Source: Tachypleus tridentatus (lineage: Eukaryota; Arthropoda; Merostomata; Xiphosura; Limulidae). From it: a stretch of DNA of 64,000 nucleotides. The stretch spans positions 69,408,447 through 69,472,446 of the forward strand of contig NC_134835.1 of assembly GCF_004210375.1 (NCBI RefSeq), read 5' to 3'. The number at the start of each line of letters is the position of its first letter. Position 1 is the stretch's first letter. Shown here piece after piece: positions 9,728 to 20,966 of this stretch. The notes below the pieces were generated by a model that worked only from the letters and a program-made list of their open reading frames with translations, was not told the DNA's origin and ran no database searches. A program made the translations under genes and the position numbers.

Positions 9728-11839
9728 CTTGAGACCACTGGAAAATATTAAAAACAACATTTCAAATTTACCAACCTTTATACCAACATCACTAACAAGA
9801 AAACTCAATATAAATTTCCTTAAAATAATGTTACTCATTTCAACTATCGCCTTTCATAACTGATTCTGTAAACATTCAAGTCTTTACAAACAAGTACAGA
9901 AGAATTATAATTTAATGATTAAAAAAATGTATAAATTCACTGCAGAATCTTTTTAAAAATTGACATTTATAGTTTCAAAAATATTTTTCAAGAGCATAGA
10001 TTTTATTCTTTAGATGTATCAATACCTCCAACTTAAAAGAAGTAAACATTATGAAAGAAACCACCATTTCAATCAAATAAAATCATTGTCAAATTAAAAA
10101 GTTTTGAACTATTTCATTTACAAAACCATTTAAAATCATTGTTAAATTACAAATTTTTGAACCATTTCATTCACAGAACCATTTCTAATATAAACTTTGA
10201 ACGTGAATTATTTTACTTGATCACCTTAAATTTTTAATACCAAAGAAGAGGTTTATGTTTCTTTTTAACCTAACAGTGCCTGTAAGATTGTATATTATTT
10301 ATATACTTGTGATTTTATTTTTTACATCTCCTGTGTGCAGAATATAGGCCTTGGACTCATCTGAGAGTTCTACCAATATAGCTGAAGCCAAAGAATTAAC
10401 CTTTTAGTAATTGCTTGAAAGATATTTATTAATAGCTCCATCTACCACATTCTTCCTCTCTGAAAACAAGGTCCATCTTGGTTATTATTTCATTGTCATG
10501 GGTTAAACACTGATTGGATACTAGTTTTTTCTTTTCTTTGGCTCATAACCAATCTCAAGAACTCTCTTAACAAGTCTTATGGCTGATGAGTGCTCTACCA
10601 TTACCAAATAAACTATTTATTTAACCTTTTAGCACAAATAATAAAGCTTTGACCAGCTTCCTTAACAATTTTATAACATTAAAACTACACTCAGTTGATA
10701 TGCTTTCATTTATTTTTAAGTCTACTTAAAAACTTAAGATGTTAGCTTAGAAGTTATTAGAACACTACACTAAATTATTATAAATTTTAGAAGAAATCTT
10801 CATAAAGAAAATACGGCATCCAAACAGATTCTCAATTAGGAAAGGAACTACAGAAAAATGATAAAATTCATAAAATTGTATGGCTTTCTAAATAAATGCA
10901 AAAAGCTTGGGTAAAACAGCTGCATAACCATCTCATTCTTGACCCCAAACTTAAGAGACCTAAATCGCAATTCTATTACTATTACCATTGATAACAATAG
11001 ATATATCTTACAAAGAAAATTATACCAGAAATTAAATCTAACGAGCTATACAACAATATACAGTATTAAATTCCTGGATATTTTTATTACTACTAATTAA
11101 AGTAAAATAACAATCACTGTGGTGGTTTTTCAAAACCAAATTTATTTGTACATCAACTGTCTCATAATAAAAATTAATTCCTACACGTAATAACTTACAA
11201 CAAACCATAAATTTGCAATAAAGCTCTTAACGAATTTAACCGTGCGTGTTTCTTTTTAATATGTTGTTTAAACGCCATCTATAGTAAAATCAATAAACCC
11301 ATTTTACAGCTGCACAAAATGATCGAAAATATTTTTAAGTGTGGTATTTATTCTAAGGTACACTTGAAACCAACAGGTTAGTTATTCAGTTATAATAACA
11401 AAATATTTAAAAGAATTTTATTGTGACTTAGCCGGAAATAAAACAACCAGGACAGCTGTTTACAAAATATTCAACAATTTATTTGATAAAGATAAAATGG
11501 ACTAACATTATTCTCTTTTTCTAAAAGTATAAAAGAAAAAAATTGTAAACAATACGAAATATTAAAGCTTTTTACTTTTCTAGTCGAAATGAATGCTATT
11601 TCTTCTCATCACAACAAGTTTTTTTGGTGTTTACAATTATAATACAGTTCTGAGCAAATTACTTCTTGGATAGTTTAAATTCACTTCACTACTAGTGGTG
11701 TGAACTTATATAAGAACTTTTTTCATTACATTGAAGTCGTCTGGCAGCCACGAAACAAAACAAAAAAACATTCAGTACTTTAATTAAAGGTCTTGAAATA
11801 TAACTCTTTGATGTGTTATTTCTTGTTTACCTTTATTAT
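9728..11839. other. No recognised gene; upstream region of the TMEM126-like gene
   Basis: AT-rich DNA without supported coding sequence. The promoter and any 5' non-coding exon of the TMEM126-like gene should be here, but I see no TATA box, CpG-rich patch or splice pair that I can defend. Confidence 0.4.
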
Positions 11840-12122
11840 GGCCCGGCATGGCCAAGCGCGTGAGGCGCGCGACTCGTAATCCGAGGGTCGCGGGTTCGCG
11901 CCCGCGTCGCGCTAAACATGCTCGCCCTCCCAGCCGCGGGGGCGTTATAATGTTACGGTCAATCCCACTTTTCGTTGGTAAAAGAGTAACCCAAGAGTTG
12001 GCGGTGGGTGGTGATGACTAGCTGCCTTCCCTCTAGTCTTACACTGCTAAATTAGGGACGGCTAGCACAGATAGCCCTCGAGTAGCTTTGTGCGAAATTC
12101 CAAAAAAACAAACAAAACAAAC
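11840..12122 (+). mobile_element. tRNA-derived SINE, family 1, full-length copy
   Basis: Starts GGCCCGGCATGGCCAAGCG (A-box region), has the anticodon-arm-like ACTCGTAATCCGAGGGTC and B-box GGTTCGCGCCC, then a shared body (ACGGTCAATCCCAC, TTGGTAAAAGAGTAACCC, GGCGGTGGGTGGTGATGAC, CTAAATTAGGGACGGCTAG) and an A/C-rich tail. CpG-rich and little decayed, so probably among the younger copies here. A short TTATTA occurs on both sides as a possible target duplication. The head is tRNA-like but carries no sign of being a working tRNA gene. Confidence 0.92.
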
Positions 12123-12126
12123 GTTA

Positions 12127-12172
12127 TTACAACTTTTCGATCATTCGTGTGGCGATCATCAGGTAAATGTCG
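12127..12172 (+). repeat. Short repeat motif shared with the 22.6 kb inverted-repeat element
   Basis: The sequence ACAACTTTTCGATCATTCG...GGCGATCATCAGGT resembles the ACAACGTTTCGACTTTCTTC...GGTCATCGTCAGGT segment at 22588-22623. Blocks of this form (CGTTTCGAxx...ATCxTCAGGT) are common at the ends of Penelope-like retroelements; this attribution is from memory and unconfirmed. Confidence 0.4.
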
Positions 12173-12382
12173 TCTGTTGTATAAAATACTGTTGGAATAT
12201 TTTGCTCCAATTTAAGAAACAACAACAGAAATAGGATAATACGCGTGTTTTGATTTAAATTAAGTTTTACTTTACGAATAATTAATGTTTCTATCATTTT
12301 TCTTTTATTGATATTCTTCTCATTGTATAATATCTAAAAATTGCAAATTTTAATTATCAACTGGTTTGTTGAGCTGCTTGCG

Positions 12383-12648
12383 GTTTTTTTTAATTTCGCG
12401 CAAAGCTACACGAGGACTATCTGCGCTAGCCGCCTAATTTAGCAGTGTAAGACAAGAAGGTAGGCAGATAGTCATCACTACTCACCGCCAACTCTTAGCT
12501 ATTCTTTTATCAACGAATAATGAATTATAACGACACATTGTAATGCCCCCACGGCTGAAAGAGCGAGCATATATAGTGTGACGGGGATTCGAACCCGCGA
12601 CCCTCGAATTACAAGTCGAGTGCCTTAACCACCTGCCCATGCCGGGCC
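12383..12648 (-). mobile_element. tRNA-derived SINE, family 1
   Basis: Reverse-oriented copy running from the tail (TTTCGCGCAAAGCTACACGAG) to the tRNA head (GGGATTCGAACCCGCGACC, then CATGCCGGGCC at the right end). It is more diverged than the copies on either side, with several small deletions in the body. Confidence 0.9.
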
Positions 12649-12728
12649 TGATACGGCGCACCTTCTGCTATAGTATGAAGTTTCTAAAAACTCTGTATAA
12701 ATTAGATATACATCATTCTTATTTAAAA

Positions 12729-12958
12729 GCGGGTTCGCGCCCGCGTCGCGCTAAACATGCTCGCCCTCCCAGCCGTGGGGGTGTATAATGTGACGGTCAA
12801 TCCCACTATTCGTTGGTAAAAGAGTAGCCCAAGAGTTGGCGGTGGGTGGTGATGACTAGCTGCCTTCCCTCTAGTCTTACACTGCTAAATTAGGGACGGC
12901 TAGCACAGATAGCCCTCGAGTAGCTTTGTGCGAAATTCCCAAACAAACCAAACCAAAA
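12729..12958 (+). mobile_element. 5'-truncated family 1 SINE with perfect 11-base target duplication
   Basis: The copy begins inside the tRNA head at GCGGGTTCGCGCCC, lacking the A box, and ends in the A/C-rich tail. CTTATTTAAAA occurs immediately left (12718-12728) and again at the right end (12959-12969). The 5' truncation and target duplication are direct evidence of target-primed reverse transcription. Confidence 0.93.
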
Positions 12959-12969
12959 CTTATTTAAAA

Positions 12970-13335
12970 AAAGCCTAACTGTACTTGTTCAATTTGCTAG
13001 CCTAATAGGTGTAAGATGAGGTCATGCCTGGATAGATGTCTTGTTTCTGTTTTACCAGCACTTAGATGCCCAACGAGGTGACTTTAATTCTAAGAAGGTC
13101 TTATTGGTTTTGTGGTGTAATGTTTCAAGTATAGATTGTGCCAATCTATACTACAGAACAATCCATGAGGGGGCTTTCGATGCTAGTATAATCCTTAAAG
13201 GAAGCTGTATTCATTGCTGGCTGTGGCCAAGGCACTTGTAGACTGATCTTGATCAGGGTAAAGATAATGCAGTGTAACAGTTTTTCTGAGACATTGATGG
13301 TCATTTTGTTTGGCAAGAGTTTTGACTAGGTTTCG
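12970..13335. other. No recognised feature
   Basis: Moderately GC-richer than the surroundings. A 66-codon ORF at 13041-13241 shows no family resemblance. It adjoins the inverted repeat at 13336-13470 and could be part of the same element. Confidence 0.35.
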
Positions 13336-13470
13336 TTATGACGAGAAAACCCACTTGTAGAGAAAATTATGTAAAAAAACGGTTGGTATGAGTAGAGAAA
13401 GCACTATGTACAGGAGCGAACAACATTGTTTGCTCCTCTACATAGTACTTTCTCTATTCATACCAGCATG
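13336..13470. repeat. Inverted repeat (hairpin) element, copy 1
   Basis: A conserved lead TGACGAGAAAACCCACTTGT (13337-13356) is followed by two arms of about 38 bases, 13384-13421 and 13428-13465. They are reverse complements with four mismatches and are separated by about six bases. The lead and the AGGAGCGAACAAC block recur at 22500-22661. The structure resembles the terminal repeats of Penelope-like elements, an inference from motif memory. Confidence 0.65.
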
Positions 13471-13499
13471 TTTTACATAAATATGTTTTTAGGTTTATT

Positions 13500-14448
13500 A
13501 CCAACTGAGTCTGTCCAACTCTAGGAGGATTCAAGGCCAGATAATTAATTGACCCTTTATACCTGTAGCACATCTTTATCTATGGGACTCCATCAAGTTG
13601 AATTAAATGTCAGGCTGGTTTCAGGAGTTTTAGAGTTGGTGGTGAAACCCAGCTCGTTAGAAAACAGGTAGAACAGCATGTAGTAGTTACTGTTGTGGCT
13701 ACAAAGTTTCATGGTACTTTGAATAAAAAGAATGGAGGGTTTGGCACACAAGAGAATGAAAAAGTAAATAAACGATAGCCAAAATGATAAGAAATTTAAT
13801 ATTAATTTGTAAAAGTCTGTGATTCAAATATGAGGTCAAATAAATTTCAATTAATCAGAAGGCCAACTAGGTGAATAGGTTACAAGATAGTCATGAATGC
13901 TCTTCTCTGAAAACTATCTTTTGACACATAGTAAATAAAAATTACCTTGGTCATGCAACATTTCTCTGGGTTTTGTGTGTGATAATACTCTGTTTTCCTA
14001 ATGAAAGTGTATTCTTAATGCTACTGACCTTCTTGATTGTTAGATTTGTTCTGTTGATATTTTCATGGCAGTGGCTAACATAACCTACCCCTCCACACAG
14101 AACCATTAAAAGTACTATCATCTAGTTGTTACATAAACAGCACCCAGTTTCAGTAAGAAAGGAATGAAGCAAAATTACAATCTGGTTCCAACATATAATA
14201 TGAGATAGATCAGGTAACAAATGCTAAGTTATTTTCCTGATTATTAGATCCACCAATGCTTTCATCGTCTCTTCTCTATAACTTTCTTCCAGGTATAAGT
14301 TTAATACTATATACAAGCCATTTTTCAAACTTTCACTACACGGATGTTACTTTCTGCTCTTCACCGAAATTCACTCATAGTCTGCATTTTCATGAATTTT
14401 GTATTTGTCTTAGTATTGAAACGCCCCTTAGTGGCACAGCAAGATTGT
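13500..14448. other. No recognised feature
   Basis: No supported coding sequence. The ORF at 14256-14519 runs into a SINE and is not a gene. Confidence 0.4.
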
Positions 14449-14732
14449 GTTTGCTTGTTTATTTGTTTTTGAAGTTCTCGCAAAGCTCTACGAGAGCTAT
14501 CTGTGCTAGTCGTCCCTAATTTAGCAGTGTAAAATTAGAGGAAAGGCAGCTAGTTATTACCACCCACCACAAACTCTTGGAATACTCTTCTACCAACGAA
14601 TAATGGGATTTAATATCACATTATGACGCCTGCACTGCTGAAAGGGCAAGTATGTTTGGTGTGATGGTGATTCCAGCTTGCGAATCTCAGGTTGGGGGTT
14701 AAGTGCCCTAACCACCTGGCCATGTCAGCTTC
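14449..14732 (-). mobile_element. tRNA-derived SINE, family 1 (old copy)
   Basis: Runs from the tail (CTCGCAAAGCTCTACGAGAG) through CTAATTTAGCAGTGTAAAATTAG and CAACGAATAATGGG to a decayed tRNA head ending CCATGTCAGCT. Many CpG sites of the family have become TG or CA, so it is older than the copy at 11840. Confidence 0.88.
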
Positions 14733-17478
14733 ACGCTGATAGAAACTGGTTTTTAATACCAGTGGTGGGTAGACATTCATTAATTTTAGCCTTCCATTAA
14801 ACTTTCACTACTTGTCACACATTATAATCCCTAAGTTGTAACATTTTCTCACAAATATTAATGAAAATAACAGGTTTACCATATTTTCAAATAATATCTT
14901 AGAAGCCAATAATAAAAGATGACCTCATATTATAAGTATTAACGTTAACAACAAAATCCCTTGTTTCCACATTCATGATGACTAATATGTGTTATTTCTG
15001 TAATTGTTTCATTTGTGTTATATAGTACTCATTAAGTACTTTGTGTTCATACTTGCCTGTAAGACCACATTTATAAATAAATGTATATTTCCAAAAACAC
15101 ATATCTATTAATTACGCGTTACTACATATACTAATAGTGTAAAATAGGCTTCCTCTTGCTCCCAAGTAAATTAATATATGACTGCACATGAATAATTTAT
15201 ATGTTCCTTAAATATAATAGGAAATATCTAACAAAGGGTTTGTAATAAGCTCCATAGAGTTCTTACCACTCAACTAGAGTAGGTGAGTAACTATTACAAA
15301 ACAGAAAATCATATAAGAGCTCAAAAATTGAGATGGTGGTGGTTGGGGGTTACAATGCTCTTTCAATGTATTTTTCAAATTTCCAGTTTTAATCTTCAGT
15401 TGTGCAAACTAGTAATATACTAGTCATTATATCTGTTTAGATTAGCCATTTTAAACTATGTTAATTGAGCAGCTGTCATCTGATATCCTAGGGATATCTT
15501 TGAAGTGAAAACACCTGTTCAACAGCTCAGAAAGTAATATTCACAAAGTCCTTTCAATTCAACTGATCTTATGATCAAAAACTGTCCTAACTATGTAATC
15601 AAATAGTAATTATAAAATGTACTACATATATTGTACTTTATCATATTACCCAACAGCTGATAAGGCAACAGTCACAACACCGTTCCTGCTGAGTTTCCAA
15701 ACTCCTCGCTGTAAACTCTAGCTGTTTAATGTGGTTATGAACTAAGCATTACATCTACTGACACTTGATAATAATAAAGGGGAAATTATATAATATAGTG
15801 CACCCATTATATGATAATATAATTTCTTAGAAAGCAAAGATTGCTACTTCGTGTCTGTCATTGGTTTCGTAGCTGCTTAATGATCAAGCTCAAACACATT
15901 AATCAGGAAGATAATGGAGAGAAAATTAAAGAAATATTAGTGGAACAGCAGCTACCAAAGAAGCAAAAAACCTTTAGGAACACTTACAAAACATAAGGTG
16001 AATAAAAGAAATATTTGCAACAACATGAATAGTATATTTTATGTGAATGCAAAGGAACTCACAAAATGAAACATTTCATGCTGTTAAAACTTGCAGCAAA
16101 ATTGTAGGAGCATTTAACTGCTGAAAAATTATACATCATATCTTTCAATCATTGGCGCCCTTAGGAAGGGACAAGAGGAACATTTACCCCTCCACATTTC
16201 ACAAAACAATTGCATGTATAATGATATAAATTTAGCATCATAGTTAAACTAATATTTTTATAATTTTTGTATAAACTATAAAGTTGTGATTATGTTTATG
16301 CATAAATAACACATATTTCATTCTGTTTTATATTTGCAAAGCATTCACTGTTGTGGGTATTCACACAGCTGCCAACTTGGCTTGTGGTCATAGTCTCAAG
16401 TGGTCTCTTTGAACTCAGTATTGTGGCCAATCAGGCTAGGTCTCACCCGCCACTGCCAGATTGATACCTGTCAATCAAAGTAAGACTACTACCCTACATT
16501 AAATGATAGTGGTCATGTCTTGTAGATGTTACAAACAAGGTAATTATTGATGTTCCCTATTAATAGCCTGCTAATCCTAGCTGCTGCTTCACACCTCATA
16601 CTGCACTGATGGTCACATATACACTATAAAACAATGGTTTCATAATACTTTAAACTTTGTCATTTGTAACTCTTCTTGGCAAAGGCAGATTGTGTTGCTG
16701 AGTGGATTTTCTTACTAAGGATAGTATTCCTATAGGCATATAGTTCAATAAGATGATGAGATCATCCTTTGGTGTCTCAACATGTGATTACATCATCAAC
16801 ATTGAAGTCTAGATTTAATTCTGTCCTGAAAAGTTACAAATAAAACTATTATTTGAATGAGACAACTGTTACAACATAATGTATTACGTATATCAGTTTT
16901 TATTACTCATACTATCTTAATTTATCCATTATCTGAATAAGTTGAAAACTGTAATTAGTATTTACTTTACATACTTTCACAATTATCTGTCTTGAAAGAA
17001 TTTTATTATACACAATGCATAATTTTTATAAATATTTCAACAAGATAGTTTGCTAGTTATGTTTTTAAATTATCAATTTAGTATGCAGTTAATTTAGTAA
17101 TATAGTTTTTGCTTCTATATCTAATTTGCAAGACATACGTTTTGCATTTCATGATGTTCTATATGTAAAAGATTTAATGCTAATTAATTTCTGTAATCAA
17201 TATATTGTATAACACCTATTTGCCCTGAAAATGATGCCTATTGACATCTGTAATATACAATAATTTGATGTTTATTTTTATAAGTTAATTTGTTCTACTA
17301 ATGTTTAAAGGATCTACGTTTAAATATTTATTCTAAACTATTACTATTCTTACTTTTCGACAGATATTTTCACAAATCTTTGTCAGGAGTTTGTTTCTTG
17401 CACATAGACTTGATAAGTTCTATTTTTATTATTTCGAGAAATAAAAGTTTACTACAGGTAAGTCATTCTTTAAACCTA
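14733..17478. other. No recognised gene
   Basis: AT-rich sequence of 2.7 kb. A slightly GC-richer stretch at 16320-16560 has no open frame I recognise. Nothing else supported. Confidence 0.4.
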
Positions 17479-17529
17479 CAGGGTGACCCGTAAGTCCCTA
17501 CCCATCCATATATCTTATGTATCCAGTGT

Positions 17530-18519
17530 ATCTGTGTGCTGTCCCTCATTCTCGCTGCATAATATTATGTGCCACCATGTTCTGTGAGACATTTTCCTCA
17601 ACATAGCAGGGGTTATTGTTTCAAATGCCACGATAACAGCTGCCTTCAACTCATCATTAGAATTATAACGTTGTTTAGACACAATGTCCTTTATGTATCC
17701 CCAAAGAGAGTTATCTCATGTTGTCAATTCCGGACTTTTTGCGGGCCATTTCATGGGTGCCGGCGATGTTACAGAACCACGACCTGTCCATTTGTCTGGA
17801 AAAGTGTCATTAAGATAATCTCGCACAGTGAGAGCATAATGAGCCGGAGCTCCATCTTGTTGAAACCAAACCTCCTCTCTGATTCCAAGTTCATCAAGTT
17901 TCGGTATAAACCATTGTTGTAACATGTTTAGATATGAGGTATGGTTTACTGGCCCGTCAAAGAAGTATAGTCCAATAACATGACGTGCATTAAGTGCTGC
18001 CCACGTCATGACATGCGGAGTGTTGTATTCAATTTCTTCATAATAATGAGGATTCTCCTTTGCTCATAAGTAAACATTTCGTGCTCGACTCGAACGGTAA
18101 ATTGCGCACTCGTCTGTAAAGATCACTTTTCCTCGAGAAGGGATCGTATTGAAGACTTGCAGTAACTCATCACACTCAGTTTCCAATTTTCTCTGTCAGC
18201 ATCACTTAGTTCATTCATAAAAGTTGGTCCCCAGCTTTAACTCCCATGTTCTTTTTCATAAAGGTCTGCATGGTTGCTCGCGGGATACCATGTTCAGCTG
18301 ATCTTTTTATATCGACTTTAATGGTGAGTTAATTACTGACTCTTCCACACCAGCACATGACTCTCTACGTTTTACTGGTCTTCTTGAACGAGGTGCATCC
18401 TTAATATTGCCAATTTCAAACAATTTGCTCTTCCAATTTGACATCATTTTTGTTGGTGGATCCTTATTTAATCTTTCTCTAAGTTTTCCAGTTATTGTAT
18501 CCGATATTCTTGCGCTCAT
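17530..18519 (-). pseudogene. Transposase of the 17.5 kb element
   Basis: Reading from right to left: a helix-turn-helix-like N-terminus (SARISDTITGKLRERLNKDP, then KDAPRSRRPVKRRES), interrupted stretches, the catalytic IFTDECAIYRSSRARN block near 18080-18130, NTPHVMTWAALNARHVIG, YLNMLQQWFIPKLDELGI and WFQQDGAPAHYALTVRDYL. A TGA replaces the codon just before the third aspartate. The C-terminus follows (WGYIKDIVSKQRYNSNDELK and RKMSHRTWWHIILC). In-frame stops leave the longest open part at 17716-18009. Not functional. Confidence 0.88.
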
Positions 18520-18607
18520 GTATTCACATACTTGTCACAATACGCTCTTCAAGTGTAAATGAGCTTACATCGGTCATATTTCTCTGACAAAAAAGAAACA
18601 AATTTAT

Positions 18608-18884
18608 TGTTTGTTTGTTTTTGAATTTCGCACAAAGCTACTCGAGGGCTATCTGTGCTAGCCGTCCCTAATTTAGCAGTGTAAGACTAGAGGGAAGGCA
18701 GTTAGTCATCACCACCTACCGCCAACTCTTGGGCTACTCTTTTACTAACGAATAGTGGGATTGACCGTAACATTATAACGCCCCCACGGCTGAAAGGGCG
18801 AGCATGTTTAGCGCGACGGGGATGCGAACCCGTGACCCTGGGATTACGAGTTGCACGCCTTAACACGCTTGGCCATGCCGGGCC
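18608..18884 (-). mobile_element. Family 1 SINE inserted in the 17.5 kb transposon, with perfect 12-base target duplication
   Basis: Tail to head on the minus strand, from TTGAATTTCGCACAAAGCTAC to the head end CCATGCCGGGCC. AAACAAATTTAT flanks both sides (18596-18607 and 18885-18896). It lies between the transposase start and the right terminal repeat of the host transposon, so it post-dates that transposon. The ORFs at 18702-19112 and 18844-19083 are readings through this SINE and not genes. Confidence 0.94.
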
Positions 18885-18963
18885 AAACAAATTTATGATA
18901 CATGCGTAATTGAATATAACATAATAACATATGGATGGGTAGGGACTTACGGGCCACCCTGTA

Positions 18964-20407
18964 GTGTTGATACATTTCAGCTGATGGCAAGTAGAGAAAG
19001 CTTGACCCTTTGTGTAAGACCAGGTGATGTGTTTGCCAAAGGCTAAAACAAGCGGTTTTTGTTTCCATAAAATTGGCAGACAAACCAAAAATTCTGTTTT
19101 TATATCTTTCAAAACTTCACTTTATGTACACTAAAAACATTAAAAACATTTTTTCACAAATAAACACAGTTTATAGCTGAAAAAAAAAAGAGTTGACAGT
19201 CATAATTTTAAAAGGATCTTTAATCATTACTCCAGTGACTATTCTTCATTTGTCGAAACGTATATTTTGACGCCATGACTCACAAGCTTCCAAAGCAAGA
19301 GATGAAAATATTTGTTCGGTTTTATTTACTCTTGAAACAAAACACTTTCAGTGACCATTTGGAAGTATATTTATTAGAAAATCGAGTACTAAGTATTTTA
19401 AAGAACTGGGGTTGTGATTTTTTGTAGTGAAATTGGAGAAACAATCAAGATACAGTGTTGAAGTTATAATTAAAATGAAATACTTTATCTGGGTAGAAAG
19501 TAAGAAATGATAGATGGACTATATAATGTGAGTTAGAAGATACTAAAAAGATATAACTGAATGAAATTATAGTTAACTGAAGAAAACTGTTTTAAAAGAA
19601 TTTGAAAGGGTTAAAGTATACCCAATCAATAGACAGGAAAAGATGCAACTAATGACATGACTTTTCAGCAATTCTTGACTCTTTCTAATCAGAAATGGAT
19701 ATATATTATATATAAATTATCAATACAAGAAACCCACTGTATTTCTCTGGTTTGCTAACCTAATCTTTGCTGATGAGTTTTGAATATGCGAAAGTTCTGT
19801 CTGCAGCAGAGGCTGCGAACAATCAAGGGCCTCTACTTCACAGAATACATTTTAAATTTCACTTTTAGTGAAAAGAAGAGATTAACAAAACGAAACGAAT
19901 CTGTATAAAACATCAAGACTACCGCAACACATCACCTCTCCTCTGCAGCTAACCAATCATAAAACTGAATAACAAGAATATGGAAATATCTTTCCCCCCT
20001 GTGACAAAGGAGGCTGAAGTTAACTTCTTTTTTCTTGTTCAAAAATAACGGACAAGTGACGTCACAGGAAGAATTAAAAATCCATATGAGTCAGATAATT
20101 CTAGCCAAATTTTTCAAAGAAAGACCTGAAATACAGTGGGTAATGCTTTGTACAGAATCTTCAACACGAATTAATAAATTTTCCAATACTTTTCACATCA
20201 GCTATAAACGTGGGGGTAAAGCAGGAGATTTACATACCCTATTTTGCATTCATTATTTATAATACACTAAAATACACCATTTACAATGACATAAAAATTC
20301 AATATTTCCAAGCCACATGCTTTCGGATCTTACACTATGAATTTGCTACTCATATCTTTTTCAGGAAAAGTACGTTGTTTCTCTTTGACAGATTTAAGCC
20401 TACGCTC
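18964..20407. other. No recognised gene
   Basis: No supported ORF; the ORFs from 20035 onward overlap the next repeat without motifs. A short AT microsatellite-like stretch lies near 19700. Confidence 0.4.
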
Positions 20408-20545
20408 CTGGAAAGTGTGTGTGTGTGTTTATAACAAAGCCACACCGGGCTATCTGTTGAGCCCACCGAGGGGAATCAAACCTCTGATTTTAGCGTTGTA
20501 AATCCGTAGAAATACCGCTGTACTAACGGGGTGCACTCCTGGGAA
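20408..20545 (-). mobile_element. tRNA-like SINE, family 2
   Basis: Plus-strand order is a GTGTGTGTGT run, AACAAAGCCACACCGGGCTA, GAGGGGAATCAAACCTCTGA (a reversed B-box-like segment), TTTTAGCGTTGTAAATCCG and TACCGCTGTACTAAC (a reversed A-box-like segment). Read on the minus strand this is a tRNA-like head followed by the tail. A second copy lies at 20846-20966. Confidence 0.8.
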
Positions 20546-20845
20546 GTACGGCCAAAGTAAACAGTTTTCCAATACGTCCCAAATATATTATTATATCCTG
20601 TACTGAACATATAAATTATCAAAGAAATCATGGAAAAAATTCTAAAAATTAATACATAAACTCTGAATAAAACTAAAACTTTTTTTTATAAAAGTAGAAT
20701 GTTACAATGCACATCTAATACAGTAAAAAATTGATATTGCATTTTGAACTTTTCATTAAACGGTGGCAAAATTGCAAGGACAAAAAATCCTATTACATAC
20801 AAAAATGGATCACATCACCGAAACGTCATATTTATTGTGGTTATA

Positions 20846-20966
20846 ATGTATGTGTGTTTTTGTAACAAAGCCACACTAGGTTGTCTCCTGAGTCTACCGA
20901 GGGGAATCAAACCTCTGATTTTAGCGTTGTAAATCCGTAGAGTTACCGCTGTACCAGCGTGGGACG
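20846..20966 (-). mobile_element. tRNA-like SINE, family 2, second copy
   Basis: Shares GAGGGGAATCAAACCTCTGA and TTTTAGCGTTGTAAATCCG exactly with the copy 400 bases to the left, and matches it with scattered changes elsewhere. Same orientation. Confidence 0.8.

Larger units (their letters stand above)
17479..18961 (-). mobile_element. Tc1/mariner-superfamily DNA transposon, decayed, with a SINE inside
   Basis: Terminal inverted repeats of about 33 bases with one mismatch begin CAGGGTGACCCGTAAGTCCC on the left and CAGGGTGGCCCGTAAGTCCC when the right end is reversed. TA flanks both ends (17477-17478 and 18962-18963). The transposase gene is on the minus strand and broken by stops and frameshifts. 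Signature pieces are VIFTDECAIY (first aspartate), WFQQDGAPAHY (second) and WPAKSPELTT followed by a stop and DNSLWG (third). About 46 residues separate the second and third acidic positions, longer than the 34 of classic mariner, so it belongs to a different lineage of the superfamily. Confidence 0.92.

Noticed and set aside
11840-11915. Functional tRNA gene
   Set aside because: The tRNA-like head is followed by a SINE body repeated many times in the window and lacks a proper acceptor stem.
18702-19112. 136-residue minus-strand ORF
   Set aside because: It reads through the SINE and the terminal repeat of the transposon.
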